Origin: Bacillota bacterium
GTDB lineage: Bacteria; Bacillota; Clostridia; Oscillospirales; Ruminococcaceae
Direction: 5' to 3'
NCBI GenBank assembly: GCA_023413185.1
Contig: JAEZQD010000087.1
Coordinates: 1 to 33,211, forward strand
DNA: 33,211 bases
Made by a program: the position numbers and the translations under genes. This document shows, in pieces, positions 1-7,240 of the stretch (positions within the stretch are counted from its first letter, which is position 1; every line of letters starts with the position of its first letter). The notes beneath the pieces are model-generated. The model made no database searches and was not told the DNA's origin. It saw nothing but the letters and a program-made list of their open reading frames with translations.

Positions 1-188
1 GCAAGACGCAGGATCTGCACTCCAAGCGGCTGGTGATGGCTTTTGTAACCAAAGAGACGGTTACAAAGAAGCTGTTTGACGAGATTGCGCCCAAGTACGC
101 TGACCGCAACGGCGGCTACACGCGCATTATCAAGATAGGACCGCGCCGCGGAGATGCCGCCGAGATGGCGATCATCGAGCTGGTATAA
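1..188 (+). CDS. rplQ: Large ribosomal subunit protein bL17, C-terminal part
   Basis: Partial gene cut by the left edge of the window; the reading frame starts at base 3 and ends with TAA at 186-188. The translated 61 residues include the stretches LHSKRLVMAFVTKETVTKKL and GGYTRIIKIGPRRGDAAEMA, which match the conserved C-terminal half of bL17. The protein is a structural component of the 50S subunit near the exit tunnel. rplQ normally closes the large rpsM-rpsK-rpoA-rplQ operon, and an intrinsic terminator follows directly here, which agrees with that position. Confidence 0.95.
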   Translation, partial: KTQDLHSKRLVMAFVTKETVTKKLFDEIAPKYADRNGGYTRIIKIGPRRGDAAEMAIIELV

Positions 189-209
189 ACACCAAGTAGC
201 ACAATCTAT

Positions 210-244
210 AAAGGGAAGCATCCGGTTTGGAAGCTTCCCTTTTT
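210..244 (+). terminator. Intrinsic terminator of the rplQ operon
   Basis: An AAAGGGAAGC arm (210-219) pairs with GCTTCCCTTT (233-242) and runs into a T-rich tract at 239-244. It lies 22 bases after the rplQ stop codon, where the ribosomal protein operon is expected to end. Confidence 0.85.
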
Positions 245-298
245 GTTTACCCTTTTTGGGGTGGCAGTGCACGCCCTCTGATAATTTGCAAGTGGGGG

Positions 299-331
299 TT
301 TCAGGGTATTTTCAGGATGATGCGATACAAT
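299..331 (+). promoter_or_regulatory. Predicted promoter of the two-component operon with OmpR/PhoB-type direct repeats
   Basis: Two copies of TTTCAGG lie at 299-305 and 310-316, exactly 11 bp apart, followed by a -10-like TACAAT at 326-331. Direct half-sites one helical turn apart in place of a -35 box are typical of activation by OmpR/PhoB-family regulators. The downstream gene encodes such a regulator, so positive autoregulation is the natural inference. The predicted start near 338 leaves a leader of about 285 nt. Confidence 0.55.
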
Positions 332-402
332 AATTGCATAAGAAGACAAACCGCTTTATAATGAAAATGCCCACACCAGTTGGGGTTATATACTCAGCAA
401 AC

Positions 403-560
403 TTCAAAACGAAACCGTTTTGAACCGCACGAAAAACCGTGCGGCGCCCACAAATGTGGGCGGTTTGTGGAGTCTATAGTCAATAAACACGCCATCCGGC
501 GTGCGGTGGAAAGTACCTGCCGCTTGAAAACAGGGACTGTTTTCAAGTTTATTGACTATA
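403..560 (+). other. Dense multi-hairpin element in the leader of the two-component operon
   Basis: Seven perfect or near-perfect stems fill 158 bases with hardly any unpaired spacer. They are 403-411/416-424 (9 bp), 425-431/438-444 (7 bp) and 445-451/456-462 (7 bp). An outer 13-bp stem, 475-487/548-560, then encloses 488-493/498-503 (6 bp), 503-509/517-523 (7 bp with G-U pairs) and 523-533/537-547 (11 bp). Loops of the first three are A-rich (AAAC, AAAAAC, AAAT). The element lies between the predicted promoter and the response regulator start, so it would be transcribed as 5' leader. It matches no RNA class I recognise. It could be a structured leader RNA, a small palindromic mobile element, or a cruciform-forming DNA site. 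The rest of the 189-622 intergenic region shows no gene. Confidence 0.75.
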
Positions 561-622
561 TGACACAGAGGCTAACGATTAGGGGCTATATACGATTGCT
601 TATGGGTTAGGGGGCGCGGGCG

Positions 623-1300
623 TTGCGTGTTCTAATAGTTGAGGATGAAAAAAGGCTTGCCGAGGCACTGAGCCAGATTATGAAGGAGCAGCACTACGTT
701 GTAGACGCGGTTTACGACGGAGAGGACGGGCTTGCCTATGCGCTGAGCGTGCAGTATGACGTAATCGTGCTCGATGTGATGCTGCCGGGGCGAAACGGAT
801 TTGATATGGTTCGCGCACTGCGCGCAAACAAGGTAGCCACCCCGGTACTGCTACTAACCGCGCGGGACGAACTGACCGATAAGGTGACGGGGCTTGATTG
901 CGGCGCGGACGACTATATGACAAAGCCGTTTGTGCCTGAGGAGCTGCTTGCAAGGATCCGCGCGCTTGCCCGCCGTCAGGGGGATGTGGTGCTGGAGGAG
1001 CTGAAATACCACGACCTGACGCTTAGTATCTCCACCCGTACGCTATGCTGCGGGCAAAAGAGCGTACGGCTTGGATTTAAGGAGTTTGAGGTGATGCACC
1101 TGCTTATGGCAAACACCGGCATCATCCTGCCCAAGGAGGATTTGATTCTTAAGGTGTGGGGCGCCGACAGCGATGCGGAGGACAACAACGCAGAGGCATA
1201 CATCTCGTTCTTACGAAAAAAGCTGTGCTTTTTAAACGCCCGGGTACAGATTAACACCGTGCGTAAGGTGGGGTACCGGCTGGAAGCAAACGAGGAGTGA
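623..1300 (+). CDS. OmpR/PhoB-family DNA-binding response regulator
   Basis: A 225-residue regulator: receiver domain in about residues 1-115 and a winged-helix output domain in about 125-222. The acidic pocket (E7, D8), phospho-acceptor D51 in VIVLDVMLP, T79 and K101 in the MTKPF motif are all present, as is the C-terminal VRKVGYRL wing signature. The start is the TTG at 623, preceded by an AGGGGG ribosome binding site at 609-614. The cognate kinase starts 39 bases after its stop. Its target is not shown directly, but the TTTCAGG repeats in its own promoter suggest autoregulation. Confidence 0.93.
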   Translation: MRVLIVEDEKRLAEALSQIMKEQHYVVDAVYDGEDGLAYALSVQYDVIVLDVMLPGRNGFDMVRALRANKVATPVLLLTARDELTDKVTGLDCGADDYMTKPFVPEELLARIRALARRQGDVVLEELKYHDLTLSISTRTLCCGQKSVRLGFKEFEVMHLLMANTGIILPKEDLILKVWGADSDAEDNNAEAYISFLRKKLCFLNARVQINTVRKVGYRLEANEE

Positions 1301-1339
1301 TAAAGACTGAAAACGACGAATAGACCCGAGGGCGACGGG

Positions 1340-2578
1340 ATGCTTGCGCGTCTGAGGCGGCAGTTTATCATCATCAGCATGTCGTTTGTCTGCGTTGTGC
1401 TGCTGATCGTGTTTGCACTGCTCGGCGGCTCGACCTATCGTCGCCTTGTGCGCGACAGCGAGGTGGCTATGCGGCAGATATTGTCGCGCGACATCGGGCA
1501 TATGCCCCCAAAGTTTGAGATTGGCGGCAGGGGTCCCGAAAGAGGTGCCTTTTTTAACGTGCCGGTGTTCTGTGTGACGATTGGTGCAGACGGCGTAATC
1601 CATTCGCGTACGGGCGATTACGTGGAGGTGTCGGGCGAGCTTGTGGCGCGGGCGGTACAGCAAGCACAGGCGAGCAACAAAACCGCAGGGGTGTTGCAGG
1701 GGCTGGGGCTGCGCTTTATGACCGAGCAGACACCGAGCGGCATAAAGTATGCCTTTGCGGATCTGTCGTACGAGCGCAGCGCGATGGCAAACCTTTTGCT
1801 CACCTCCCTGCTGGTGGGGACGGTGGGGCTTAGCGCCTTCTTTGTGGCGAGCCTGTTCCTTGCAAACTGGGCGCTTCGCCCCGTGCAAAAGGCGTGGCAG
1901 CGGCAGCGGCGGTTTGTGGCGGACGCGTCACACGAGCTGAAAACACCCCTTACCGTCATCCTAACAAACATCGGGATTTTACTTGCACACAAGCAGGACA
2001 CGATTGCGGAGCACTCCAAATGGGTGGAGAACACCAAGACGGAGGCAGACCGCATGAAGCAGCTGGTGGACGACCTGTTGTTTCTCGCAAAGGCGGATGC
2101 ACCCAAGAAGCCCGATGCACACAAGGAACTTGATTTAAGCGACACGGTGTGGAGTGCACTGCTGCCCTTTGAATCCATCGCGTTTGAGGCGGGACTAACC
2201 CTTGCCAGCGAGATAACACCGGGACTGACGGTCAGCGGCAGTGAAGGGGAGCTAAGGCAGCTGGTAGCCATACTGCTGGACAACGCGTGCAAATACGCGG
2301 GCGAAACGGGACGGGTTACCCTGCTGCTTGAGCGTGATGGCGACCACGCAAGGCTGTGCGTGAACAACACGGGCGAGCCGATAGACCCTGTGCACCTGCC
2401 CCACCTGTTCGAGCGGTTCTACCGGGTGGATGAGTCGCGCTACCGAAAACACGACGGCTACGGGCTGGGGCTTTCCATCGCAAAGCAGATTGCGGATAAC
2501 CACCGCGCGAGGATTACGGTGGAGAGCACAGAGCGCATGGGCACGACGGTTACCGTGACACTTGCACTAAAGCAATAG
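1340..2578 (+). CDS. Sensor histidine kinase, partner of the upstream regulator
   Basis: A 412-residue membrane kinase. One membrane segment near residues 8-30 and a second near 154-180 bracket an extracytoplasmic sensor region of about 120 residues with no motif I recognise. The dimerisation/phospho-acceptor domain follows, with H198 in the ADASHELKTPL motif. The ATPase domain has the N-box (LLDNACKYA), the F-box (LFERFYRVDESR) and the G-box (GYGLGLSIAK). I see no clear HAMP domain; the second membrane segment runs almost directly into the phospho-acceptor helix. GAGGG at 1328-1332 supports the ATG at 1340. The stimulus cannot be read from the sequence. Confidence 0.93.
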   Translation: MLARLRRQFIIISMSFVCVVLLIVFALLGGSTYRRLVRDSEVAMRQILSRDIGHMPPKFEIGGRGPERGAFFNVPVFCVTIGADGVIHSRTGDYVEVSGELVARAVQQAQASNKTAGVLQGLGLRFMTEQTPSGIKYAFADLSYERSAMANLLLTSLLVGTVGLSAFFVASLFLANWALRPVQKAWQRQRRFVADASHELKTPLTVILTNIGILLAHKQDTIAEHSKWVENTKTEADRMKQLVDDLLFLAKADAPKKPDAHKELDLSDTVWSALLPFESIAFEAGLTLASEITPGLTVSGSEGELRQLVAILLDNACKYAGETGRVTLLLERDGDHARLCVNNTGEPIDPVHLPHLFERFYRVDESRYRKHDGYGLGLSIAKQIADNHRARITVESTERMGTTVTVTLALKQ

Positions 2579-2586
2579 AGATTTAC

Positions 2587-2616
2587 AAGGGCGGGGATGG
2601 TACTCCGCCCTTTTTT
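2587..2616 (+). terminator. Terminator of the two-component operon
   Basis: AAGGGCGG (2587-2594) pairs with CCGCCCTT (2605-2612), and a T tract runs to 2616. It lies just after the kinase stop codon. Confidence 0.85.
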
Positions 2617-2619
2617 GCG

Positions 2620-2658
2620 CCCGTTTTTCCGAAATCTGTTCGGGAAAACGGGTTTTTT
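2620..2658 (+). terminator. Second, stronger terminator before the phage locus
   Basis: A 14-bp stem with one G-U pair joins 2620-2633 and 2639-2652 across a 5-base loop, followed by six Ts at 2653-2658. Together with the preceding terminator it insulates the phage-like operon from the two-component operon. Confidence 0.8.
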
Positions 2659-2763
2659 CTTTGTGCGTGGGCAAAACTATGCAACTTTTTGGTTTTTAGC
2701 GCGGGGTGTTATACCAATAGGGCGATAACAGCGGAGCATAAAAAGGCAAAGGGGATTGAGGAT

Positions 2764-3264
2764 ATGGCGAGTATGCAAAAGGCGTTGACGAAACGCGAGG
2801 AGCAGTTTTGCTGGCAGTACGCGGCGACGCAAAACGCAAGGGAGGCGGCTATCCGCGCGGGGTACGGTGCACTGTTTGCCGAGCAGACCGCCGCCCGTCT
2901 GATGAAGAACGAGGCGGTGAAGGCAAGGTTGGCAGCACTGGGCAAAGAGCAGGCACAACGCGCAAAGAGCGTACGCGTGGGGCTGGAGCGGCTTGCGTTT
3001 GGTCCGATTGCTGACGCGGTGACGCTGTTGTGCGCGGAGGATGCCGCGTCGGTGGACATCCAGTCACTGGACCTGTTTAGCGTCGCCGAGATAAAACGCC
3101 CCAAGGGCGGCGGGTTTGAGATAAAGTTCTTTGACCGGCTCAAGGCGCTCGAGCGGCTGGCACTGATGGACGAAAAGACCGAGAGTGAGGGCGCGGCACC
3201 CTTTTACAGGGCAATAGAGCAGGGCGTGCTTGCGATAAACGCGCAGGACAAGGGCGACGATTGA
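2764..3264 (+). CDS. Phage terminase small subunit
   Basis: A 166-residue protein of the Terminase_2 type that would recognise DNA to be packaged. Its N-terminus (LTKREEQFCWQYAATQNARE followed by AAIRAGY) matches the helix-turn-helix region typical of these subunits, and a central block (LGLERLAFGPIADAV-like, residues about 73-90) follows. The ATG at 2764 is preferred over an in-frame TTG at 2689 because a GGGG-rich ribosome binding site lies at 2750-2754. It is the first gene of the particle locus and is separated from the large subunit by an unusual AT-rich gap. Confidence 0.85.
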   Translation: MASMQKALTKREEQFCWQYAATQNAREAAIRAGYGALFAEQTAARLMKNEAVKARLAALGKEQAQRAKSVRVGLERLAFGPIADAVTLLCAEDAASVDIQSLDLFSVAEIKRPKGGGFEIKFFDRLKALERLALMDEKTESEGAAPFYRAIEQGVLAINAQDKGDD

Positions 3265-3283
3265 CAAAAGGAGCAATATGCCA

Positions 3284-3373
3284 AATTAACTTATAATGTC
3301 AATAAAAAAACCTTCGTAAAGACATAAATAAAAGCTTTTGCTCGATTATATTCGGACATTATTGAAGTTAATT
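3284..3373. repeat. AT-rich gap with imperfect terminal inverted repeats
   Basis: Between terminase subunits, a 90-bp AT-rich block is bounded by AATTAACTTATAATGTC (3284-3300) and its imperfect inverse at 3355-3373, which differs by a 2-base insertion. The left arm contains TATAAT at 3292-3297. It may be a tiny palindromic insertion (MITE-like), or an operator/promoter region for the packaging and structural genes. It contrasts sharply with the GC-rich genes on both sides. Confidence 0.5.
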
Positions 3374-3396
3374 AGCTATACACGGGAGGTGATGCG

Positions 3397-4650
3397 ATGG
3401 CTACCGAGTTTGTTCCTTTCTCTCCAAAGCAGCTGACCGCCCTATCGTGGTGGAGCACAAAAAGCCCGCATCGGCACAAGGACGCGGTAATCTGCGACGG
3501 AGCGGTGCGCAGCGGCAAGACGCTGTGCCTTTCGGTCTCGTTTGTGGCGTGGGCGTTCTATGCGCACTGCGACAAGGACTTTGCGCTGTGCGGCAAGACC
3601 GTTACCTCGCTGCGTCGCAACGTGGTAACGCCGCTGCTGGGCATTTTAAAGGGACTTGGCTTTGCGTGCGGCGAGCGGGTGAGCAAAAGCTATGTGGATA
3701 TTACGTATGCGGGGCGCAGCAACCGGTTTTACCTGTTTGGCGGGCGGGATGAATCGAGTGCTGCGCTGATACAGGGCATGACCCTCGCGGGGATACTGCT
3801 TGACGAGGTGGCGCTCATGCCCCGCTCGTTTGTGGAGCAGGCGCTGGCGCGGTGCTCGGTAAAGGGCTCGAAGTACTTTTTTAACTGCAACCCCGAGCAC
3901 CCGCACCACTGGTTTTACACCGAGTGGATTAAAAAGGCGCGGCAAAAGAACGCGCTGCATCTGCACTTTGAGATGACCGACAACCCCTCGCTATCGCCCG
4001 AGATCTTGGCGCGGTATCAGGCGTTATATTCCGGCGTGTTCTACGAGCGGTTTGTAAAGGGGCGATGGGTGGTTGCCCAGGGGCTTGTTTACCCCATGTT
4101 CTCGGAGCAAGAGCATGTTTGCAGGGCAAAGGAGCAGTACGCGCGGTACGTGATATCGTGCGATTACGGCACCGTAAACCCGTCGTCGTTTGGGCTGTGG
4201 GGCTGCGACGGTACGGTGTGGCACCGCCTGCGCGAGTATTATTTTGACTCGCGGCGCGAGGGCTTTCAAAAAACCGACGAGGAGCACTATGCCGCGCTGG
4301 AGGAGCTGGCGGGCGAGCTGCCCGTGGAGTCGGTGGTTGTAGACCCGTCGGCGGCCAGCTTTATTCTGACCATCCGTCGTCACGGCAGGTTTTGTGTTAC
4401 CAAGGCAAAGAATGACGTGGCAAACGGCATACGCCGCGTAAGCGAGGCACTGCGCAGTAAAACGCTGCTGTTTGACCCGTGCTGCAGGGACAGCATCCGT
4501 GAGTTTGCGCTGTACGTGTGGGAACAGGACGGCGTGCGTGACCTGCCCGTGAAGGAGCATGACCACGCGATGGACGACATCCGATACTTTGTGGCGACGG
4601 TGCTGGAGGACGAGGGCGACGGCTTTTTTGTGATGAGTGCCGACCGATAA
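3397..4650 (+). CDS. Phage terminase large subunit (PBSX type)
   Basis: A 417-residue packaging motor and nuclease. The ATPase half has a Walker A-like motif at residues 34-42 (DGAVRSGKT) and a Walker B (AGILLDEVAL). The nuclease half starts near ISCDYGTVNPSSFGLWG and continues with VVVDPSAASF and the late acidic EHDHAMDDIRY, which supply the metal-binding acidic residues expected for the RNase H-like fold. Length is normal for the family. GGGAGGTG at 3384-3391 sets the ATG at 3397. With terS, portal and protease this forms a complete headful-type packaging module. Confidence 0.93.
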   Translation: MATEFVPFSPKQLTALSWWSTKSPHRHKDAVICDGAVRSGKTLCLSVSFVAWAFYAHCDKDFALCGKTVTSLRRNVVTPLLGILKGLGFACGERVSKSYVDITYAGRSNRFYLFGGRDESSAALIQGMTLAGILLDEVALMPRSFVEQALARCSVKGSKYFFNCNPEHPHHWFYTEWIKKARQKNALHLHFEMTDNPSLSPEILARYQALYSGVFYERFVKGRWVVAQGLVYPMFSEQEHVCRAKEQYARYVISCDYGTVNPSSFGLWGCDGTVWHRLREYYFDSRREGFQKTDEEHYAALEELAGELPVESVVVDPSAASFILTIRRHGRFCVTKAKNDVANGIRRVSEALRSKTLLFDPCCRDSIREFALYVWEQDGVRDLPVKEHDHAMDDIRYFVATVLEDEGDGFFVMSADR

Positions 4651-4723
4651 TCGGGCAGGAGGTGGGGAGGTGACGGGTCTGACGGGTCGTTATAACAATA
4701 CGGACGGAAAGGGGGAATAGCAC

Positions 4724-5866
4724 ATGGGGCTGTTTCGCAAAAAGGGGGAGCAGGCGGCGGTAGCGCAGACGGCGAGGGAGAGTGGATCACCGTTTGGAAT
4801 GGCGGGCGGGAACCTCGCGCTGCACACGAGCGAAAACGCGCTGTATGACGCAATACGCGAGGCGGTGCCGGTGGTGGATGCCGCCATTGCAAAGATTGTG
4901 CGCTTAACCGGCTCGTTTGTGCCAGACTGCAAGGATGCGCGGGCTGACAAGGCGCTTGCCGAGCTGTTTGAGACAGTAGCGGTGGCGGGCGGCGGCGAGG
5001 GCATCGACGGGTTTTTGTGGTCGTATCTCGACTCGCTGTTGTGTTACGGCAACGCGGTGGGCGAGATGGTGCTTGACCCGCAGAAAAAACGGATCGCCCT
5101 GCTGTACAACGCACCGCTTCATAACCTTGAGATACGCCAAAGCCAAAGGACGCTTGGCAGCGAGATCTGCGTAACGCGGGGGAACAAAAGCACGCCGGTG
5201 CCGCGACCGGAGCTTGTGCTGCACACGGCGTTAAATCCCCGCTGCGGAGAGGTAAAAGGCGTGTCGCTGCTGCGGGGGCTGCCGTTTGTGTGCTCGGTGC
5301 TGCTTAAAATATACCAGAGCATCGGGCAGAACTTTGAGCGCATGGGCAACCTGCGCTTTGCCGTGACCTACCGCCCCGGTGAGGGCGCGCCGGATAAGGC
5401 ATACGCAAAGGAACGCGCGATGCAGATTGCGCGGGAGTGGAGCGCGTCGATGAACGCGGGCAGCGGCAGGGTGCGCGACTTTATCGCGGTGGGGGATGTG
5501 GACATCAAGGTGATCGGCGCAGACAATCAGGTGCTGGATTCTCAGGTGCCGGTGCGCCAGATGCTTGAGCAGATCGTGGCGAAAACCGGACTGCCGCCCT
5601 TTTTGCTGGGGCTGAGCTGGTCGACCACCGAGCGTATGAGCGCGCAGCAGGCGGACCTGCTTACCAGCGAGCTGGAGTACTACCGCAGGCTGGTTACCCC
5701 CGCCATATTGCGCATTGCGGGGCTACACCTGCGGCTGTGCGGCATATACTGCGCACCGCGCATTCTGTGGCAGGACATCAATCTGCAGGATGCGGTGGAG
5801 CTTGCAAGGGCAAGGCTGTACAACGCGCAGGCAGACAGACTGCAAAAGGAGGACGAAGTGATATGA
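4724..5866 (+). CDS. Phage portal protein (PBSX/HK97-like)
   Basis: A 380-residue portal protein, which would form the dodecameric ring through which DNA enters the capsid and to which the tail attaches. Diagnostic stretches are the N-terminal DAIREAVPVVDAAIAKIVRL, the central LLRGLPFVCSVLLKIYQSIG and the late GLPPFLLGLSWSTTERMSAQ followed by a long helix, typical of PBSX-family portals. AAAGGGGG before the ATG supports the start. Its stop codon overlaps the start of the protease gene by four bases (ATGA), which indicates translational coupling. Confidence 0.9.
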   Translation: MGLFRKKGEQAAVAQTARESGSPFGMAGGNLALHTSENALYDAIREAVPVVDAAIAKIVRLTGSFVPDCKDARADKALAELFETVAVAGGGEGIDGFLWSYLDSLLCYGNAVGEMVLDPQKKRIALLYNAPLHNLEIRQSQRTLGSEICVTRGNKSTPVPRPELVLHTALNPRCGEVKGVSLLRGLPFVCSVLLKIYQSIGQNFERMGNLRFAVTYRPGEGAPDKAYAKERAMQIAREWSASMNAGSGRVRDFIAVGDVDIKVIGADNQVLDSQVPVRQMLEQIVAKTGLPPFLLGLSWSTTERMSAQQADLLTSELEYYRRLVTPAILRIAGLHLRLCGIYCAPRILWQDINLQDAVELARARLYNAQADRLQKEDEVI

Positions 5867-6846
5867 CAAACCAAGGGGCACAAATAGTTAAAAACGCGGC
5901 ACAAGCGAGCAAGGCGGCGGGCTGCGGCGCGGCGGAGCTAGCGCTGATTAACGCCCACGCGATTAAGACATTGACCGCGGACGAGGTGTTTGTGTTTTCG
6001 GTTACGCTGTGCGACAACGAGGTAGACCGCGACGGCGAGCGGTTTGACATCCCGACGCTATTTGAGCTTGCGCCGCTGTTTACCGGAAAGAGCGGGGTGT
6101 TTGACCACAACGCCACGGCAAAAAACCAGACGGCGCGCATCTTTGCGTGCGAGGTGGTGTGCGACGACGGGCGGATGACCACCGCAGGGGAGCGGTACCA
6201 CAGCCTAAAAGCGCGTGCGTATATGCTGCGCGGGGAAAAAACGCAATCGCTAATCTCCGAAATTGAGGCGGGCATTAAAAAAGAGGTGAGCGTCGGGTGC
6301 GCGGTAAAACAGGTTTTGTGTTCGGTGTGCGGGTGTGATGTAAGGCAAAGCCCCTGCGGGCATAGGACGGGCGAGCGCGCCCAAGACGGCGGCGTGTGCC
6401 ACCGCATACTCTGCGGAGCGCAGGACGCGTACGAGTGGTCGTTTGTCGCGGTGCCCGCTCAGCCCTATGCGGGGGTTACCAAGGCGATCGGCAAAGGGGG
6501 CGGCGACATCCAAAGCATCCTTAAAAGGCTGGGGGGAGAGCCGATCGGCTGCGACGAGGGCGAGCGGCTGCGAGGGTACATCCAAACGCTTGCAGAGCTT
6601 GCCGCGTGCGGTAAGACGTACCGAGAGGAGCTGGAGGACGAGGTGGTGCGCCTAATGTACGCAAAAAATGCTAAGGCGGACTGCGCGGTGCTCAAAGCGG
6701 CGGTGCAGGGCGTACCGTTTGCCGCGCTGCGCGAGATGAGAGCCGTTTTTGTGTGCGGGCAGGAGAACTACCTCGCGGCAGCATCCCAGCTGTACACCGA
6801 AGAGAAGATGGCAAAAGAGAGCGCAAACACCGAGTTTAGAATATAG
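5863..6846 (+). CDS. Prohead protease with a Cys/His cluster and C-terminal scaffold-like extension
   Basis: A 327-residue protein that fits an HK97-type capsid maturation protease. DNEVDRDGERFDIPTL, FDHN and KKEVSVGCAV resemble the substrate-channel, catalytic His and catalytic Ser regions. Directly after the putative Ser lies a Cys/His-rich insertion (CSVCGCD, then CGHRTG, then VCHRILCG) that looks like a zinc knuckle. It is followed by YEWSFVAVPA, also common in this family. The C-terminal 110 residues are mostly helical and could act as the scaffold, since no separate scaffold gene exists. Start overlaps the portal stop by ATGA. Confidence 0.75.
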   Translation: MTNQGAQIVKNAAQASKAAGCGAAELALINAHAIKTLTADEVFVFSVTLCDNEVDRDGERFDIPTLFELAPLFTGKSGVFDHNATAKNQTARIFACEVVCDDGRMTTAGERYHSLKARAYMLRGEKTQSLISEIEAGIKKEVSVGCAVKQVLCSVCGCDVRQSPCGHRTGERAQDGGVCHRILCGAQDAYEWSFVAVPAQPYAGVTKAIGKGGGDIQSILKRLGGEPIGCDEGERLRGYIQTLAELAACGKTYREELEDEVVRLMYAKNAKADCAVLKAAVQGVPFAALREMRAVFVCGQENYLAAASQLYTEEKMAKESANTEFRI

Positions 6847-6872
6847 AAATTGGAAAGGCAGGTAGAGAGGGT

Positions 6873-7208
6873 ATGAATATCTCGTTTGAGGGGTTTCACG
6901 AAGGGCTTTTGACCTTTTCGGCGCAGGAGAATGTACAGGCGGGGGACCTTGTGTGCATCGCCGAGGAAGGCACTGTGGCAAAGGCGGAGCTGGGGCAGAC
7001 GGTAGCGGGGGTTGTGCGCTCGGTACGCGGTGGCTTTGCCGGCGTGCAGTTGTGCGGCTACGCAAGCGTTGCGGCGGATGCAGCGGTAACAACGGGTTGG
7101 CAGACCTTGGTGTGCGACGGCGAAAACGGGTTAGTCGCGGACGAAGGCGGCAGGCAGCTATTGGTGCTGTGGGCCAGCAACGGGCGCGCCGGTGTGGTGC
7201 TGGGCTAG
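6873..7208 (+). CDS. Putative capsid decoration (stabilisation) protein
   Basis: A 111-residue beta-rich protein directly before the major capsid gene. The pattern of a short hydrophobic strand, 'QAGDLVCIAEEGTVAKA' and 'GVVRSVRGGFAGVQLCGYA' resembles the small beta-barrel decoration proteins that trimerise on HK97-type capsids. Evidence is position and composition rather than a signature motif. AGGTAGAGAGGG upstream supports the ATG at 6873. Confidence 0.5.
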   Translation: MNISFEGFHEGLLTFSAQENVQAGDLVCIAEEGTVAKAELGQTVAGVVRSVRGGFAGVQLCGYASVAADAAVTTGWQTLVCDGENGLVADEGGRQLLVLWASNGRAGVVLG

Positions 7209-7240
7209 TATCAAGAATAACAGGAAAGGCAGGGATTTGG

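Noticed and set aside
380..610. A 76-codon open frame in the leader of the response regulator
   Set aside because: It runs through the hairpin array, has no ribosome binding site and its sequence merely reflects the palindromes.
6953..7240. N-terminal extension of the capsid frame by 96 codons
   Set aside because: It is an alternative-frame shadow of the decoration protein gene; the ATG at 7241 gives a normal-length capsid protein.
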